This document shows, piece after piece, positions 1-7,685 of a DNA stretch of 64,000 nucleotides (within the stretch, counting starts at the first letter, position 1; each line of letters starts with the position of its first letter). The position numbers and the translations under genes are program-made. The notes under the pieces were generated by a model. That model did not search any database and was not told the origin of the DNA. It saw nothing but the letters and a program-made list of their open reading frames with translations. Source of the DNA: Foliamicus sp965115835 (GTDB lineage: Bacteria > Pseudomonadota > Gammaproteobacteria > Steroidobacterales > Foliamicaceae); contig OZ220471.1 of the NCBI GenBank assembly GCA_965115835.1, forward strand, positions 1,054,001 through 1,118,000, in the 5' to 3' direction.

Positions 1-467
1 TCCCTCCGGATTTTGCGTGGCTGCTCGTATGCTGATCGTCCGACCTGCCTGCGCTCGGCTTCCCGTGCTGGCTTTTCGAAGACATGGCGGTCGCCCGGCT
101 GGGGCTTTCGCGTGGCGCGATCGCTGGCGCTCGTAGAGCCGTAATCGCAAGATGCAGGACTGCATGCACTGTTACGCCTCCCTGTTTTGGGCTTGCAGCC
201 TCCAAGAACTGAACTCATGCGATCGGCCGTTGCACATCGAAAGCCGCGTGATCAGGTGCAAGGGCGGAGCAGCACTGCGAAGTAGGTTGATCGACGCGGT
301 GGCCGGCTTTTTTGTGGGCGGGCGTCCTTCTGCACGGTTGCGGTTACGCCGGTTTTGCGCTGGGCTTGTCGGAATGGCGGTACTGGCAGCAGTATTTTGG
401 GTATGGGATGCAGGCCCAAAATGTGCATATTCGGGTCCCTCCAGAGCGGAGAGTACACTTGCCTGAA

Positions 468-1661
468 ATGAGCATTGGCGAGGAACTTGATCGGGCCCTT
501 GCCGACACCGGGACTTCATCCGGCAAGCGCAAGTGGCGTTGGATTTGGGCTTGCGCCGCGATCATCCTTGCCGCTGGCGCATATGTGTGGTTCTCGAGGG
601 GAGACGAGGCGTTACCGAGCGAGGGGTCCGCGCTGGTGACGGCTACGGCCGCCTATCGCAGCATTGGCGACACAGTGGCTGCGAGCGGCAAGTTGCGGCC
701 AGTGCAGGTCGTGGATGTGGGCGCGCAGGTATCGGGTCAGATGCAGCGCCTGCTCGTTCAGGCGGGCGACCGGGTATCGAAGGGCGATGTGGTGGCGGAG
801 ATTGACGCCACGATACAGACCAGCGTGGTAGCGGCGGCGCGCTCCCAGCTGGAGGCGCTGCAGGCGCGGTTGCCGTCCACCGATTCCTATATCGATCTGG
901 CGGAAGCCGGCCTGGCCCGGGAACGACGGCTGATGGAGGCTCAGGCTACCAATCAGGTAGCCCTGGACGAGGCGAAAAATGCGCTGATCAACGCGCGTTC
1001 CCGACTGATTGAGCTTCAGTCCGAGATCGAATCGCAAAAGGCTCTGGTTGCCAGCGAGCAGGCCAAGCTCGACTACAGCACGATCCGGGCGCCGGTATCG
1101 GGAGTTGTGGTTGCAGTACAAGTCACCGAAGGTCAGACGCTGAACGCTTCGCAGGTGGCCCCGGTGATCCTCCAGATTGCCGATCTTTCCCGGATGGTGG
1201 TGGAGGCGCAAGTTGCCGAAGCCAACATCGGCAAGCTTGCGGTGGGCGCCGGCGTTTCGTTCAGCACCCTGGGCGGCGGAACGCGGCGTTGGCGCGGCGT
1301 TTTGCAGCGCATCATTCCGAGAGCTTCCGACAACTCGAACGTTGTCAGCTATACCGCGATCTTTGAAGTGGACAACGCCGACGGCGCATTGCTGCCCGGC
1401 ATGACGGCTCAGGTATTTTTCGAGTTGTCCCGCCCGCGCGAGGTTCTGGCCGTTCCCGTGGACATGCTGGGCGATTTCGGCGAGACCAAGCCGGGCGGCG
1501 GCAGGGTTGCGCAAATTCTTCGGCTGAGCGAATCCGGCGGCGTGGAGTTGCGCCAGATTGTGGTGGGCGAGATCGGCGCCACTCATGCGGAGGTGCTCGA
1601 AGGCCTCAATGAAGGCGACCGCGTGGCGTCACGGTCGGCGGCCGCGGAAGCCGCGAGATAG
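468..1661 (+). CDS. MacA-like periplasmic adaptor subunit of an efflux pump
   Basis: This is a membrane-fusion (HlyD/MacA-type) adaptor that would link an inner-membrane ABC exporter to an outer-membrane channel. A single N-terminal membrane anchor (around WIWACAAIILAAGAYVWF) precedes a lipoyl-type half-motif (VDVGAQVSGQM), a coiled-coil hairpin rich in A, E, Q and R, and the returning lipoyl half (IRAPVSGVVV). The ATG at 468 gives a normal short cytoplasmic tail before the anchor; a longer in-frame start at 312 adds an unlikely leader. The product is 397 residues, a usual adaptor length. It sits 73 bp upstream of a MacB-like gene and is probably co-transcribed with it. Substrate unknown. Confidence 0.85.
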   Translation: MSIGEELDRALADTGTSSGKRKWRWIWACAAIILAAGAYVWFSRGDEALPSEGSALVTATAAYRSIGDTVAASGKLRPVQVVDVGAQVSGQMQRLLVQAGDRVSKGDVVAEIDATIQTSVVAAARSQLEALQARLPSTDSYIDLAEAGLARERRLMEAQATNQVALDEAKNALINARSRLIELQSEIESQKALVASEQAKLDYSTIRAPVSGVVVAVQVTEGQTLNASQVAPVILQIADLSRMVVEAQVAEANIGKLAVGAGVSFSTLGGGTRRWRGVLQRIIPRASDNSNVVSYTAIFEVDNADGALLPGMTAQVFFELSRPREVLAVPVDMLGDFGETKPGGGRVAQILRLSESGGVELRQIVVGEIGATHAEVLEGLNEGDRVASRSAAAEAAR

Positions 1662-1734
1662 AGATCGAACCGTCAGCCTTGCAGGCGCGCTATCGCCACG
1701 GGAAAGACCCGCAGGTGCGCCTGCGCATAGCGCC

Positions 1735-3723
1735 ATGGATTCCGAACCGCCGCTGATCGAACTGGAGCGCGTGGGCCGGCGCTACGTGAAAAAGGGCGTG
1801 CCGGTGGTTGCCTTGAGCGACGCTTCCCTTCGCTTTCATGCGGGTGAATTTGCATGCATCACCGGGCCTTCGGGCGCCGGCAAGTCCACGCTGATGCATA
1901 TTCTGGGTTGTCTGGACACGCCGGACAGCGGCAGCTACCGGTTTGCGGGACGCGAGGTGCAAGCGCTCGGCGCGGATGATCTGGCCTGGTTTCGCTGCCG
2001 TGCGTTCGGCTTTGTTTTTCAGAACTACAACCTTCTGGAATCGGCCACAGCCCGCGAAAATGTGGAGTTGCCGGCTGCCTACGCGGGGCTCGCTCCGCAA
2101 GCCCGCCGGATCCGGGCGTTGCAACTGCTGGCCAAACTGGGACTCGAGCGCCGCGTGAACCATCGACCGTCCGCGTTGTCCGGCGGGGAACAGCAGCGGG
2201 TGGCGATTGCGCGGGCGCTTGTGAACGGAGGGCGGGTCATTCTGGCCGACGAGCCCACAGGCTCGCTCGACAGCGAGAGCGGCGAGGAAGTGCTGCGCCT
2301 GCTGGAACGACTGGCCGCGGAAGGCCACGCTGTCATTGTGGTTTCCCACAACCCGGAAGTGGTTGCTCGCGCGCAACGCCGTGTGACCTTGCTGGATGGG
2401 CGGATTGTGGCGGACAGCGGAGCTTGCGCCCGGTCCCCGGACGCTTCCGTATTCGGTCAGGGAGCGGGCGCGGCAGGAGGCGCGGCGATTGGGAGAATGG
2501 GCCGCTTGCTTGAGGGTTTGCGCGCCGGAATCGTTTCCCTGCGCGCCAATCTGCTCCGGGTGCGGCGGGTTCGCGCGGCGCTCACCGCGTTCAGCATATC
2601 GTTGGGCGTATGGGTGGTCGCGACCATGTTGAGCATTGCCGAGGGGGTGTACGGCGACACCCTGGCGACGGTTGGCCGATTGGGCGCCACCCGAATGCAG
2701 GTTGCGTCCAGCTTCCGGAGCGGCGAGCAACCGGCGAAGCTGACGCTGCAGGATGCGCAAGCCATTGTTGAAAGGGCACCCAATGTCGAGCGGGTACTGC
2801 CCATACTGCAGGAAACCCTGACGGCCCGCCACGGCGACAAGAGCGAGTCGGTCAAAGTACAGAGTTATATCGAAATTGCGGCCGCCGATGTGGACGCCAG
2901 TGCGCCTCGCATGGAGCGGGGACGTTTCATAACGCCGCAAAACAACGACAATCTCGATCAGGTGGCCGTGATCGGGCCGGGCATCAGGGACGATCTGTTT
3001 CCCGAGGGGATGGATCCGGTGGGGCAATACGTGATGCTGGGGAATCTTCCATTCCTGGTGCAGGGCGTGCTGGGGGAACAACAGAACTATGCCAACGCGC
3101 CACTGTGGCTGTTTCGACAAGGGGGCAGCCTTGTCGTCGTCCCGTTCCGCACGGGCGCGGCGCTTCTGTTCGGGACGGACACGCCCCAGCTGCTGGAAAT
3201 CACCGTGCGCGATCCGCTGAAGATGGAGATTACGGAGAAAGGGGTTCGCGAGTTGCTGATCCGGCGGCAAGGAGGAGAGGGTTTCCTGGTTGGCTATTCG
3301 AGCGCCCGGATGGAACAGGCGGGGCGGGTTCGCGCGCAACTGTGGCTGGGCTTGGGCGCGATCGGAGGCATTGCCTTGCTGGCGGGCGGGCTGGGCGTCA
3401 TGGCCATCATGCTGATGGCGGTAAGTGAACGCACCCGCGAGATCGGCATTCGCATGGCGGTGGGCGCCCGGAGGCGGGACATCACAAGGCAATTCATCAT
3501 CGAGGCCGTGGCGTTGGCCACGGCAGGCGGCGTGCTCGGGTTGCTGATCAGTCTGGCGAGCAATCCGGCAGTGCGCTCGTTCGACATCCCCGTGGCCCTG
3601 TCGCCGTGGGTTGTGTTGGCCGCTGTGGTCTGTTCTGTGGGCACGGGTTTGGCGTTTGGCATTGCGCCGGCGCGCCGGGCCTCTCGTCTCGATCCCATAG
3701 CCGCTCTCGCTGTGCGCGCCTGA
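1735..3723 (+). CDS. MacB-like ABC transporter, ATPase fused to FtsX-type permease
   Basis: The N-terminal ATPase has a Walker A (GPSGAGKST, about residues 44-52), an ABC signature (LSGGEQQR) and a Walker B (VILADEPTGSLD). It is followed by one membrane helix, a periplasmic region and three C-terminal helices with the FtsX/MacB motif around MAVSERTREIGIRMAVGARR. At 662 residues it matches the MacB family length (about 650). With the adaptor upstream it should form a tripartite export pump for a macrolide, peptide or lipid-like substrate; which one cannot be told. The start at 1735 was chosen because the ATPase fold begins a few residues later. It probably belongs to the host side, left of the mobile element. 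Confidence 0.88.
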   Translation: MDSEPPLIELERVGRRYVKKGVPVVALSDASLRFHAGEFACITGPSGAGKSTLMHILGCLDTPDSGSYRFAGREVQALGADDLAWFRCRAFGFVFQNYNLLESATARENVELPAAYAGLAPQARRIRALQLLAKLGLERRVNHRPSALSGGEQQRVAIARALVNGGRVILADEPTGSLDSESGEEVLRLLERLAAEGHAVIVVSHNPEVVARAQRRVTLLDGRIVADSGACARSPDASVFGQGAGAAGGAAIGRMGRLLEGLRAGIVSLRANLLRVRRVRAALTAFSISLGVWVVATMLSIAEGVYGDTLATVGRLGATRMQVASSFRSGEQPAKLTLQDAQAIVERAPNVERVLPILQETLTARHGDKSESVKVQSYIEIAAADVDASAPRMERGRFITPQNNDNLDQVAVIGPGIRDDLFPEGMDPVGQYVMLGNLPFLVQGVLGEQQNYANAPLWLFRQGGSLVVVPFRTGAALLFGTDTPQLLEITVRDPLKMEITEKGVRELLIRRQGGEGFLVGYSSARMEQAGRVRAQLWLGLGAIGGIALLAGGLGVMAIMLMAVSERTREIGIRMAVGARRRDITRQFIIEAVALATAGGVLGLLISLASNPAVRSFDIPVALSPWVVLAAVVCSVGTGLAFGIAPARRASRLDPIAALAVRA

Positions 3724-4070
3724 CGCGAAATTCCGATACCAAGCGGACGGTATCGACGGCGCTGGATAGAAATTACTGACTCGGGTAATCCTTCGTTCTC
3801 GGTTGATGGATGGAGGTCTCAGCGGATCAGGGTTCGTTTCCGGTTTCACTTCAGCGGCCGCGGCCAGACGTTCTATTGAAAGATTGTTCGCAAGCCTGCT
3901 GATCACACTTCCAGAAATTGTCTGTTGTCGCGCACAGGACAATCCCTGCGCTATAAAACCGGGCCGTTTCATTTGCTCCCGGCGTGAACGGGCAGTCCAT
4001 CCGGTCGGGACAGGCTGCCGACGACTTTCGATTCTTCGAGGCGAATGCCTCCTGGGGCTGTGTGCCGCCC
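3724..4070. other. Intergenic gap between the efflux genes and the mobile element
   Basis: No convincing gene is visible. A 7-bp inverted repeat (CGATACC / GGTATCG, 3734-3755) lies just after the permease stop and could be a weak terminator, although no T-run follows. The left junction of the conjugative element should fall in this gap, since the next gene is the element's repressor, but no attachment-site duplication was found by eye. Confidence 0.4.
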
Positions 4071-4766
4071 CTACACCCTTCTCACGGTCCACAGCACCTT
4101 TCCGACGATATGCACATCGTGCGCCGGGACGGTGTAGTCGGCGTAGTCCGGGCTGGTTGATTTGAGTTGCAGTCCGGGTTCGTCCCCGGCGACCCGTTCG
4201 ACGCGCTTGACCACCAGTCCGTTGCCGTCCCACAGCACGAACATCTCGCCGGTGGCGGGCGCCCGGCGGGAGGTGTCCACGAGCAGCCGGTCGCCTTCGG
4301 ACAGTTCCGGCTCCATCGACACGCCGCGCACCCGCAGCACCCGGACGGCCTCGGGCGCGGCGCCGCCTTCGTGGCGGATCATCCCTTCGGGCAGGAACCA
4401 GCGGGCCTTTTCGTCCACGAACTCGGCGGCCAGCGCTCCCGCACCTGCTGAGGCCTCCACTTCCACCTCCGGGATGCCGGCGAGCCGCGCAGGCGAACCG
4501 GCCGGCGCGCGCGTACGGCGCGACTTCGGCCCGCTTCGCCTGCGCCGGGGCGGGCGCTCGGCATGGCGCAGGTCCCCGATGTCGCAGCCGAGCACTCCGG
4601 CGAGCTTCTCCGCATCGCTGTGACCGAGCACCCTGGGGCTCCCGCGCTCCAGGAAACCGTGCATGTAGCTCACGTTGCGGCCGATGGCCAGCGACGCCTC
4701 GCGCATGTTGAGCCCCCGTTTCCATAGCAGGTCGCGGACTTTTTTTCGTACCGGGTCGTTTGGCAT
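4071..4766 (-). CDS. CI/LexA-type repressor with S24 autoprotease domain
   Basis: 231 residues from the ATG at 4766. The N-terminal helix-turn-helix region (about 10-65) is followed by an Arg/Pro-rich linker and a C-terminal S24 peptidase domain. The nucleophile Ser150 lies in the motif GVSMEPEL and the general-base Lys187 in VVKRVER, so RecA-stimulated self-cleavage looks possible. It is divergent from the regulator and transfer genes starting at 4858 and most likely keeps them silent until DNA damage, as in SXT-type elements (inference). A longer in-frame start at 4802 would overlap the promoter and was not used. Confidence 0.85.
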   Translation of the reverse strand: MPNDPVRKKVRDLLWKRGLNMREASLAIGRNVSYMHGFLERGSPRVLGHSDAEKLAGVLGCDIGDLRHAERPPRRRRSGPKSRRTRAPAGSPARLAGIPEVEVEASAGAGALAAEFVDEKARWFLPEGMIRHEGGAAPEAVRVLRVRGVSMEPELSEGDRLLVDTSRRAPATGEMFVLWDGNGLVVKRVERVAGDEPGLQLKSTSPDYADYTVPAHDVHIVGKVLWTVRRV

Positions 4767-4797
4767 TGCAGGTCCTCGCACGGCTGTCCCGGGGGAT

Positions 4798-4849
4798 AGC
4801 ATATCGACTAACGGAAGCTATTGCAAACGATATTTACCGCCCGTAAGGT
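4798..4849. promoter_or_regulatory. Face-to-face divergent promoters sharing one -35 box
   Basis: The self-complementary hexamer TTGCAA (4821-4826) can serve as -35 on both strands. Rightward it pairs with TAAGGT (4844-4849), leftward with TATGCT (4798-4803 read on the minus strand), each with a 17-bp spacer. Half-sites ATATCG (4801-4806) and CGATAT (4828-4833) form a split inverted repeat across the shared box, a plausible repressor operator. The rightward start site would fall within a few bases of the ATG at 4858, so that mRNA may be nearly leaderless. Confidence 0.45.
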
Positions 4850-4857
4850 AGCCCGCC

Positions 4858-5589
4858 ATGAGCGATCCCGCCCTACAGTTCCGCAACGCCATACAGGTCT
4901 GGCTCAAGCGCACCGGCATCCCGCCGTCGCGACTCGGCGCCGCCGCCCTGGGCGATCCGTCGTTCGTACTGCGGCTGATGCGCGGGCGCATTCCGCGCCT
5001 GGGCACGGCGGACCGGCTGCTCGCCTTCATCGGCGAGGAACCGGTCGGTCCCGTCTTCCGTGCCGAGGTCGAGGCGTTCATCGGGATCGTGCGCGCCAAG
5101 CCGTATCTGCTCGGGCTGGCGGCGACGGGCGATCCGTCGTTCGTCGCGCGGCTGCGCCGGGGCGTCTCGCCCCGACTGGACACCGTGGCGCGGGTGCGCG
5201 CCTGGATGGCGGAGCACTGCAGCCCGGCCGCGCGCGATGCGATCCGCGCTGCGGTGGCCGCCGCAACGGCGGGAGCCGCTCCATCCGGCGCCGACCGCAA
5301 CCACAGCACCCCAACTACCACTGTCAACAACAACAAAGGAGACGCTTCCATGAACGGGCAACCGATGCAATATCTGGGCACGCGCGAGGCCGCGGCATTT
5401 CTGGGGCTTTCGCCCCGCACGCTGGATCGCTACCGGGTGACCGGCGAGGGACCGGCGTTTCACAAGTTCGGGGCGCGCATTCGCTATGCGCAAGCCGACC
5501 TCGACGACTGGGCGTCGGCGCGTCGCATGACCTCGACCTCCGACGATCGCCTGAGCCGCGTCCCCGGACGCATCCGGAGGGTGTCGTGA
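4858..5589 (+). CDS. Regulator: duplicated N-terminal HTH-like unit joined to an AlpA/Xis-like HTH
   Basis: A 243-residue open frame. The first part holds an internal duplication: GDPSFVLRLMRGRIPRL (about residues 32-48) and GDPSFVARLRRGVSPRL (about 92-108) align well, suggesting two copies of one DNA-binding unit. After an Asn/Thr-rich stretch the C-terminal 79 residues form a MerR/AlpA-type helix-turn-helix (TREAAAFLGLSPRTLDRY), typical of excisionases and element activators. It is divergent from the repressor and overlaps the pilin gene start, so it is first in the transfer operon. The two parts may be made together or as separate proteins. Confidence 0.6.
   Translation: MSDPALQFRNAIQVWLKRTGIPPSRLGAAALGDPSFVLRLMRGRIPRLGTADRLLAFIGEEPVGPVFRAEVEAFIGIVRAKPYLLGLAATGDPSFVARLRRGVSPRLDTVARVRAWMAEHCSPAARDAIRAAVAAATAGAAPSGADRNHSTPTTTVNNNKGDASMNGQPMQYLGTREAAAFLGLSPRTLDRYRVTGEGPAFHKFGARIRYAQADLDDWASARRMTSTSDDRLSRVPGRIRRVS
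5350..5589 (+). CDS. Internal start: AlpA/Xis-like helix-turn-helix protein (79 aa)
   Basis: Within the longer frame beginning at 4858, an ATG at 5350 follows a strong ribosome-binding site (AAAGGAG, 5335-5341) at good spacing. The resulting 79-residue protein is a complete small helix-turn-helix of the excisionase/AlpA type. The absence of an intervening stop could be chance in high-GC DNA, so the true arrangement may be two adjacent genes rather than a fusion. Confidence 0.55.
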   Translation: MNGQPMQYLGTREAAAFLGLSPRTLDRYRVTGEGPAFHKFGARIRYAQADLDDWASARRMTSTSDDRLSRVPGRIRRVS

Positions 5590-5939
5590 TACGCCGCGCA
5601 CGGAGAAACAGGATCATTGTGGCCGTCCCTGAGAACATCCGCACGGCGGCGGCCCTGACCGTTCCGGCTCTGACCGTTTCGATTCTGGCGCTGCTCTTCG
5701 GCGCCGATACGGCGGTGGCCTCGTCGGACACGACGTTTCAGGGGCCGCTGAACACGGTGAAGAACATCGTCGGGGGCACCGGCGGGCAGCTTGCGGCGGC
5801 CCTTGCGGTGGGCGCGGCGCTGGTCGGCTCGGTGATGCGCTTCAACACCCAGCAGTTGCTCGGCGCGGTCGGCGTCGGCATCGCGGCGGGCGCCGGCGTG
5901 GCCATCGTCACCGGTCTGGTCGGCACGGCGATCGTCTGA
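5586..5939 (+). CDS. traA: TraA/VirB2-like conjugative pilin precursor
   Basis: 117 residues from the GTG at 5586, which overlaps the previous stop (GTGA) and follows GGAGG five bases upstream. A basic N-terminus and a long hydrophobic leader end near a signal-peptidase-like ATAVASS. The mature part has two hydrophobic segments (GGQLAAALAVGAALVGSV and GVGIAAGAGVAIVTGLVG) around a short polar loop, the pilin layout. Position directly before traL, traE and traK supports the call. Sequence identity to known pilins cannot be judged here. Confidence 0.65.
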   Translation: MIRRARRNRIIVAVPENIRTAAALTVPALTVSILALLFGADTAVASSDTTFQGPLNTVKNIVGGTGGQLAAALAVGAALVGSVMRFNTQQLLGAVGVGIAAGAGVAIVTGLVGTAIV

Positions 5940-6238
5940 TGACGGCGAACGACACCGCGCGGTACGCCATTCCCCGGCGTCTCGACGATCCCGAGCGCTG
6001 GCTGTTCTGGACCGCGGACGAAGCCGCGGCGCTGCTGGGTCCGGCGTTGCTCGGTCTGGCCGCCAACGCCTTCGTCGCGGGTCTCGTGGCTGGCGTCGGA
6101 GGCTGGCTGCTGCTGCGCCGGATCAAGCGCGGGGGCGGCGCCGATGTCGTGCGCTGCGCGCTGTACTGGTTCCTGCCGGACTTTGCGCTGCGGCTGGCCG
6201 CCATGCCGCCGAGCCATGTCCGCCGCTACCTGGGCTGA
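5939..6238 (+). CDS. traL: TraL-like pilus assembly protein
   Basis: 99 residues, starting on an ATG that overlaps the pilin stop (TGATG). It has the family layout: a polar N-terminus with PRRLDDPERWLFW, a hydrophobic segment (about 33-57), and a basic tail ending in RRYLG. TraL is a small inner-membrane component of F-type secretion systems, related to VirB3. The order pilin-traL-traE-traK is the classical one. Confidence 0.8.
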   Translation: MTANDTARYAIPRRLDDPERWLFWTADEAAALLGPALLGLAANAFVAGLVAGVGGWLLLRRIKRGGGADVVRCALYWFLPDFALRLAAMPPSHVRRYLG

Positions 6239-6243
6239 ACGCC

Positions 6244-6801
6244 ATGCGCCGGGACGTTCGGGACGCCGAGAACCGCAGGACCCGCGATGCGCGGCTGGCG
6301 CTGGCGATTCTGCTGGTGCTGTCGCTGCTCGCCAATCTGGCGCTGTCGGTGGGCCTTGCCGGTCGCGAGGCGGTGACGGTGCTGGTGCCGGCGGTGTCCG
6401 GGCCGGTGTGGGAGGTGGGCGGCAGCTGGGCGGGCCGGCGCTACCTGGAGGACGCGGCGCGCACGGCGGCGGTGACGCTGTTGACGCTGACGCCGGAGAA
6501 CGCCGGGCATGTGCGCGAGGCGGCGGCGCGGATGAGCGCGGCCGAAGCACGGGGCGCCATCGGCGCCTGGGTAGCGGCGGAGGCCGGGCGCATGGCCCGG
6601 AGGGATCTGTCGAGCGCGTTCTATCCGCTGCGCATCGACGCCGACCCCGGGACGCTGACGGTCGAGGTGCGGGGCGAACTCGCCACCTGGATCGGGCGCG
6701 AGGAGTCCGCTCGCCAGCGCAAGGCCTACCGGCTGGTCTTTCGTGTCGACGGCGGGCGTTTGGGATTGCTGCGGTTCGAGGACCTGGAGGACGAACGATG
6801 A
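6244..6801 (+). CDS. traE: TraE-like conjugal transfer protein (VirB5-position component)
   Basis: 185 residues with one N-terminal membrane helix (LALAILLVLSLLANLALSV) and a periplasmic remainder that ends in a TraE-like RKAYRLVFRVDGGRLGLLRF. It starts 6 bp after traL and its stop overlaps the traK start. TraE takes part in pilus assembly at the inner membrane. Confidence 0.82.
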   Translation: MRRDVRDAENRRTRDARLALAILLVLSLLANLALSVGLAGREAVTVLVPAVSGPVWEVGGSWAGRRYLEDAARTAAVTLLTLTPENAGHVREAAARMSAAEARGAIGAWVAAEAGRMARRDLSSAFYPLRIDADPGTLTVEVRGELATWIGREESARQRKAYRLVFRVDGGRLGLLRFEDLEDER

Positions 6802-7685
6802 CGACGATGCCATCAGGGCGGCGGCGTGGCTGTGCGCTGGCCGTTGCCTTTCTGTTGAAGCTGTATGCGGGCCTTGCCGCGGGCGAACCGGCGGCGGGCG
6901 CGCGGATCCTGGAGGCTGCCGACCACGCCGAACTGACCGCCGCGATGTCGGCGGACGGGGTGGTTCGGGTAGCGCTGCTGGACGACCGGATTGTGCGGGT
7001 GATCCGCGCGCCGGGCGGGTTCGCGGTGGAACACGATCCGGATGCGGGCGATCTGTATCTGAGTCGCCTGCCGGAGCCTGCCGCCCCCCGAGGGTCTGAC
7101 AACCCTCAGGGGTCTACCGTCCCTCAGGAGTCTGTTGCCGCTCAGGGGTTTGCCGCCCCTCAGGGGTTTGCCGTCCCTCAGGGACCTGCGTCGCGGGCGG
7201 CGCTGTTTATCGGTTCCGAGAAGGGCCGGACCTATCGTCTGACGCTGACCCCCGTTGCGGGCGGTCCGGCGCAGATCCTGATCCGCAATGCAGGCGTACA
7301 AAACGAGGATCCGGCGCCGCCCGTGCCCGAGGCAGACCGCATGGCGGCCATCGCCGGGCTGATTCGGGCGGTGGCGGGCGGAGAACCCTCTGAAGGCCAT
7401 GCGGTCGAACCGGCTGTTCTCGATCCTGCCGCCAACGGCGCCATCGTTCCGCTTTCGGTCTGGCGCGGGCCGCGTTACGAGGCGGTAGTGCTCACGCTGG
7501 CCGCCGGCGCTCCGTCGAGCGCTCCAGAGCTGGCCGCGCAGTTGGGGCCGGATGTCGCGGCGGTATGGATCGTGCCTGCGAGCGACGGGGCGGCGGCCGG
7601 CAGTCCGTCAAGAAGCCGCTTCGCTGCCGGCCGCGACGCAGCAGACCGCGTGGCGGTGGTCGTGCGCGAGGCGGGCGAGCGATGA
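6798..7685 (+). CDS. traK: TraK-like secretin-related outer-membrane core component
   Basis: 295 residues from the ATG at 6798, which overlaps the traE stop by 4 bp. An N-terminal signal-like segment is followed by the TraK/VirB9-type beta-rich region (GRTYRLTLTPV near residue 140, then QILIRNAG). A Pro-Gln-Gly repeat interrupts the protein at about residues 96-130. TraK joins TraB and TraV in the periplasm-spanning core complex. The 3' end overlaps traB. Confidence 0.8.
   Translation: MTTMPSGRRRGCALAVAFLLKLYAGLAAGEPAAGARILEAADHAELTAAMSADGVVRVALLDDRIVRVIRAPGGFAVEHDPDAGDLYLSRLPEPAAPRGSDNPQGSTVPQESVAAQGFAAPQGFAVPQGPASRAALFIGSEKGRTYRLTLTPVAGGPAQILIRNAGVQNEDPAPPVPEADRMAAIAGLIRAVAGGEPSEGHAVEPAVLDPAANGAIVPLSVWRGPRYEAVVLTLAAGAPSSAPELAAQLGPDVAAVWIVPASDGAAAGSPSRSRFAAGRDAADRVAVVVREAGER
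7084..7188 (+). repeat. Minisatellite inside traK (18-bp unit)
   Basis: About five imperfect copies of an 18-bp unit built around CCTCAGGGGTTTGCC. They encode repeats of Pro/Ala-Gln-Gly-Phe/Ser and keep the reading frame, so slippage would change the linker length without breaking the gene. Confidence 0.75.

Noticed and set aside
1..311. Tail of an upstream gene (PDFAWLLVC then stop at 33-35)
   Set aside because: Ten codons are too few to support a call; the rest to 311 holds no convincing gene.
3803..4165. A 120-codon plus-strand frame before the repressor
   Set aside because: No ribosome-binding site, no recognisable text, and it overlaps the 3' end of the repressor gene.
1690..4725. A 1011-codon minus-strand frame
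   Set aside because: Antisense of the MacB-like gene and shadow of the repressor; no motif is visible.
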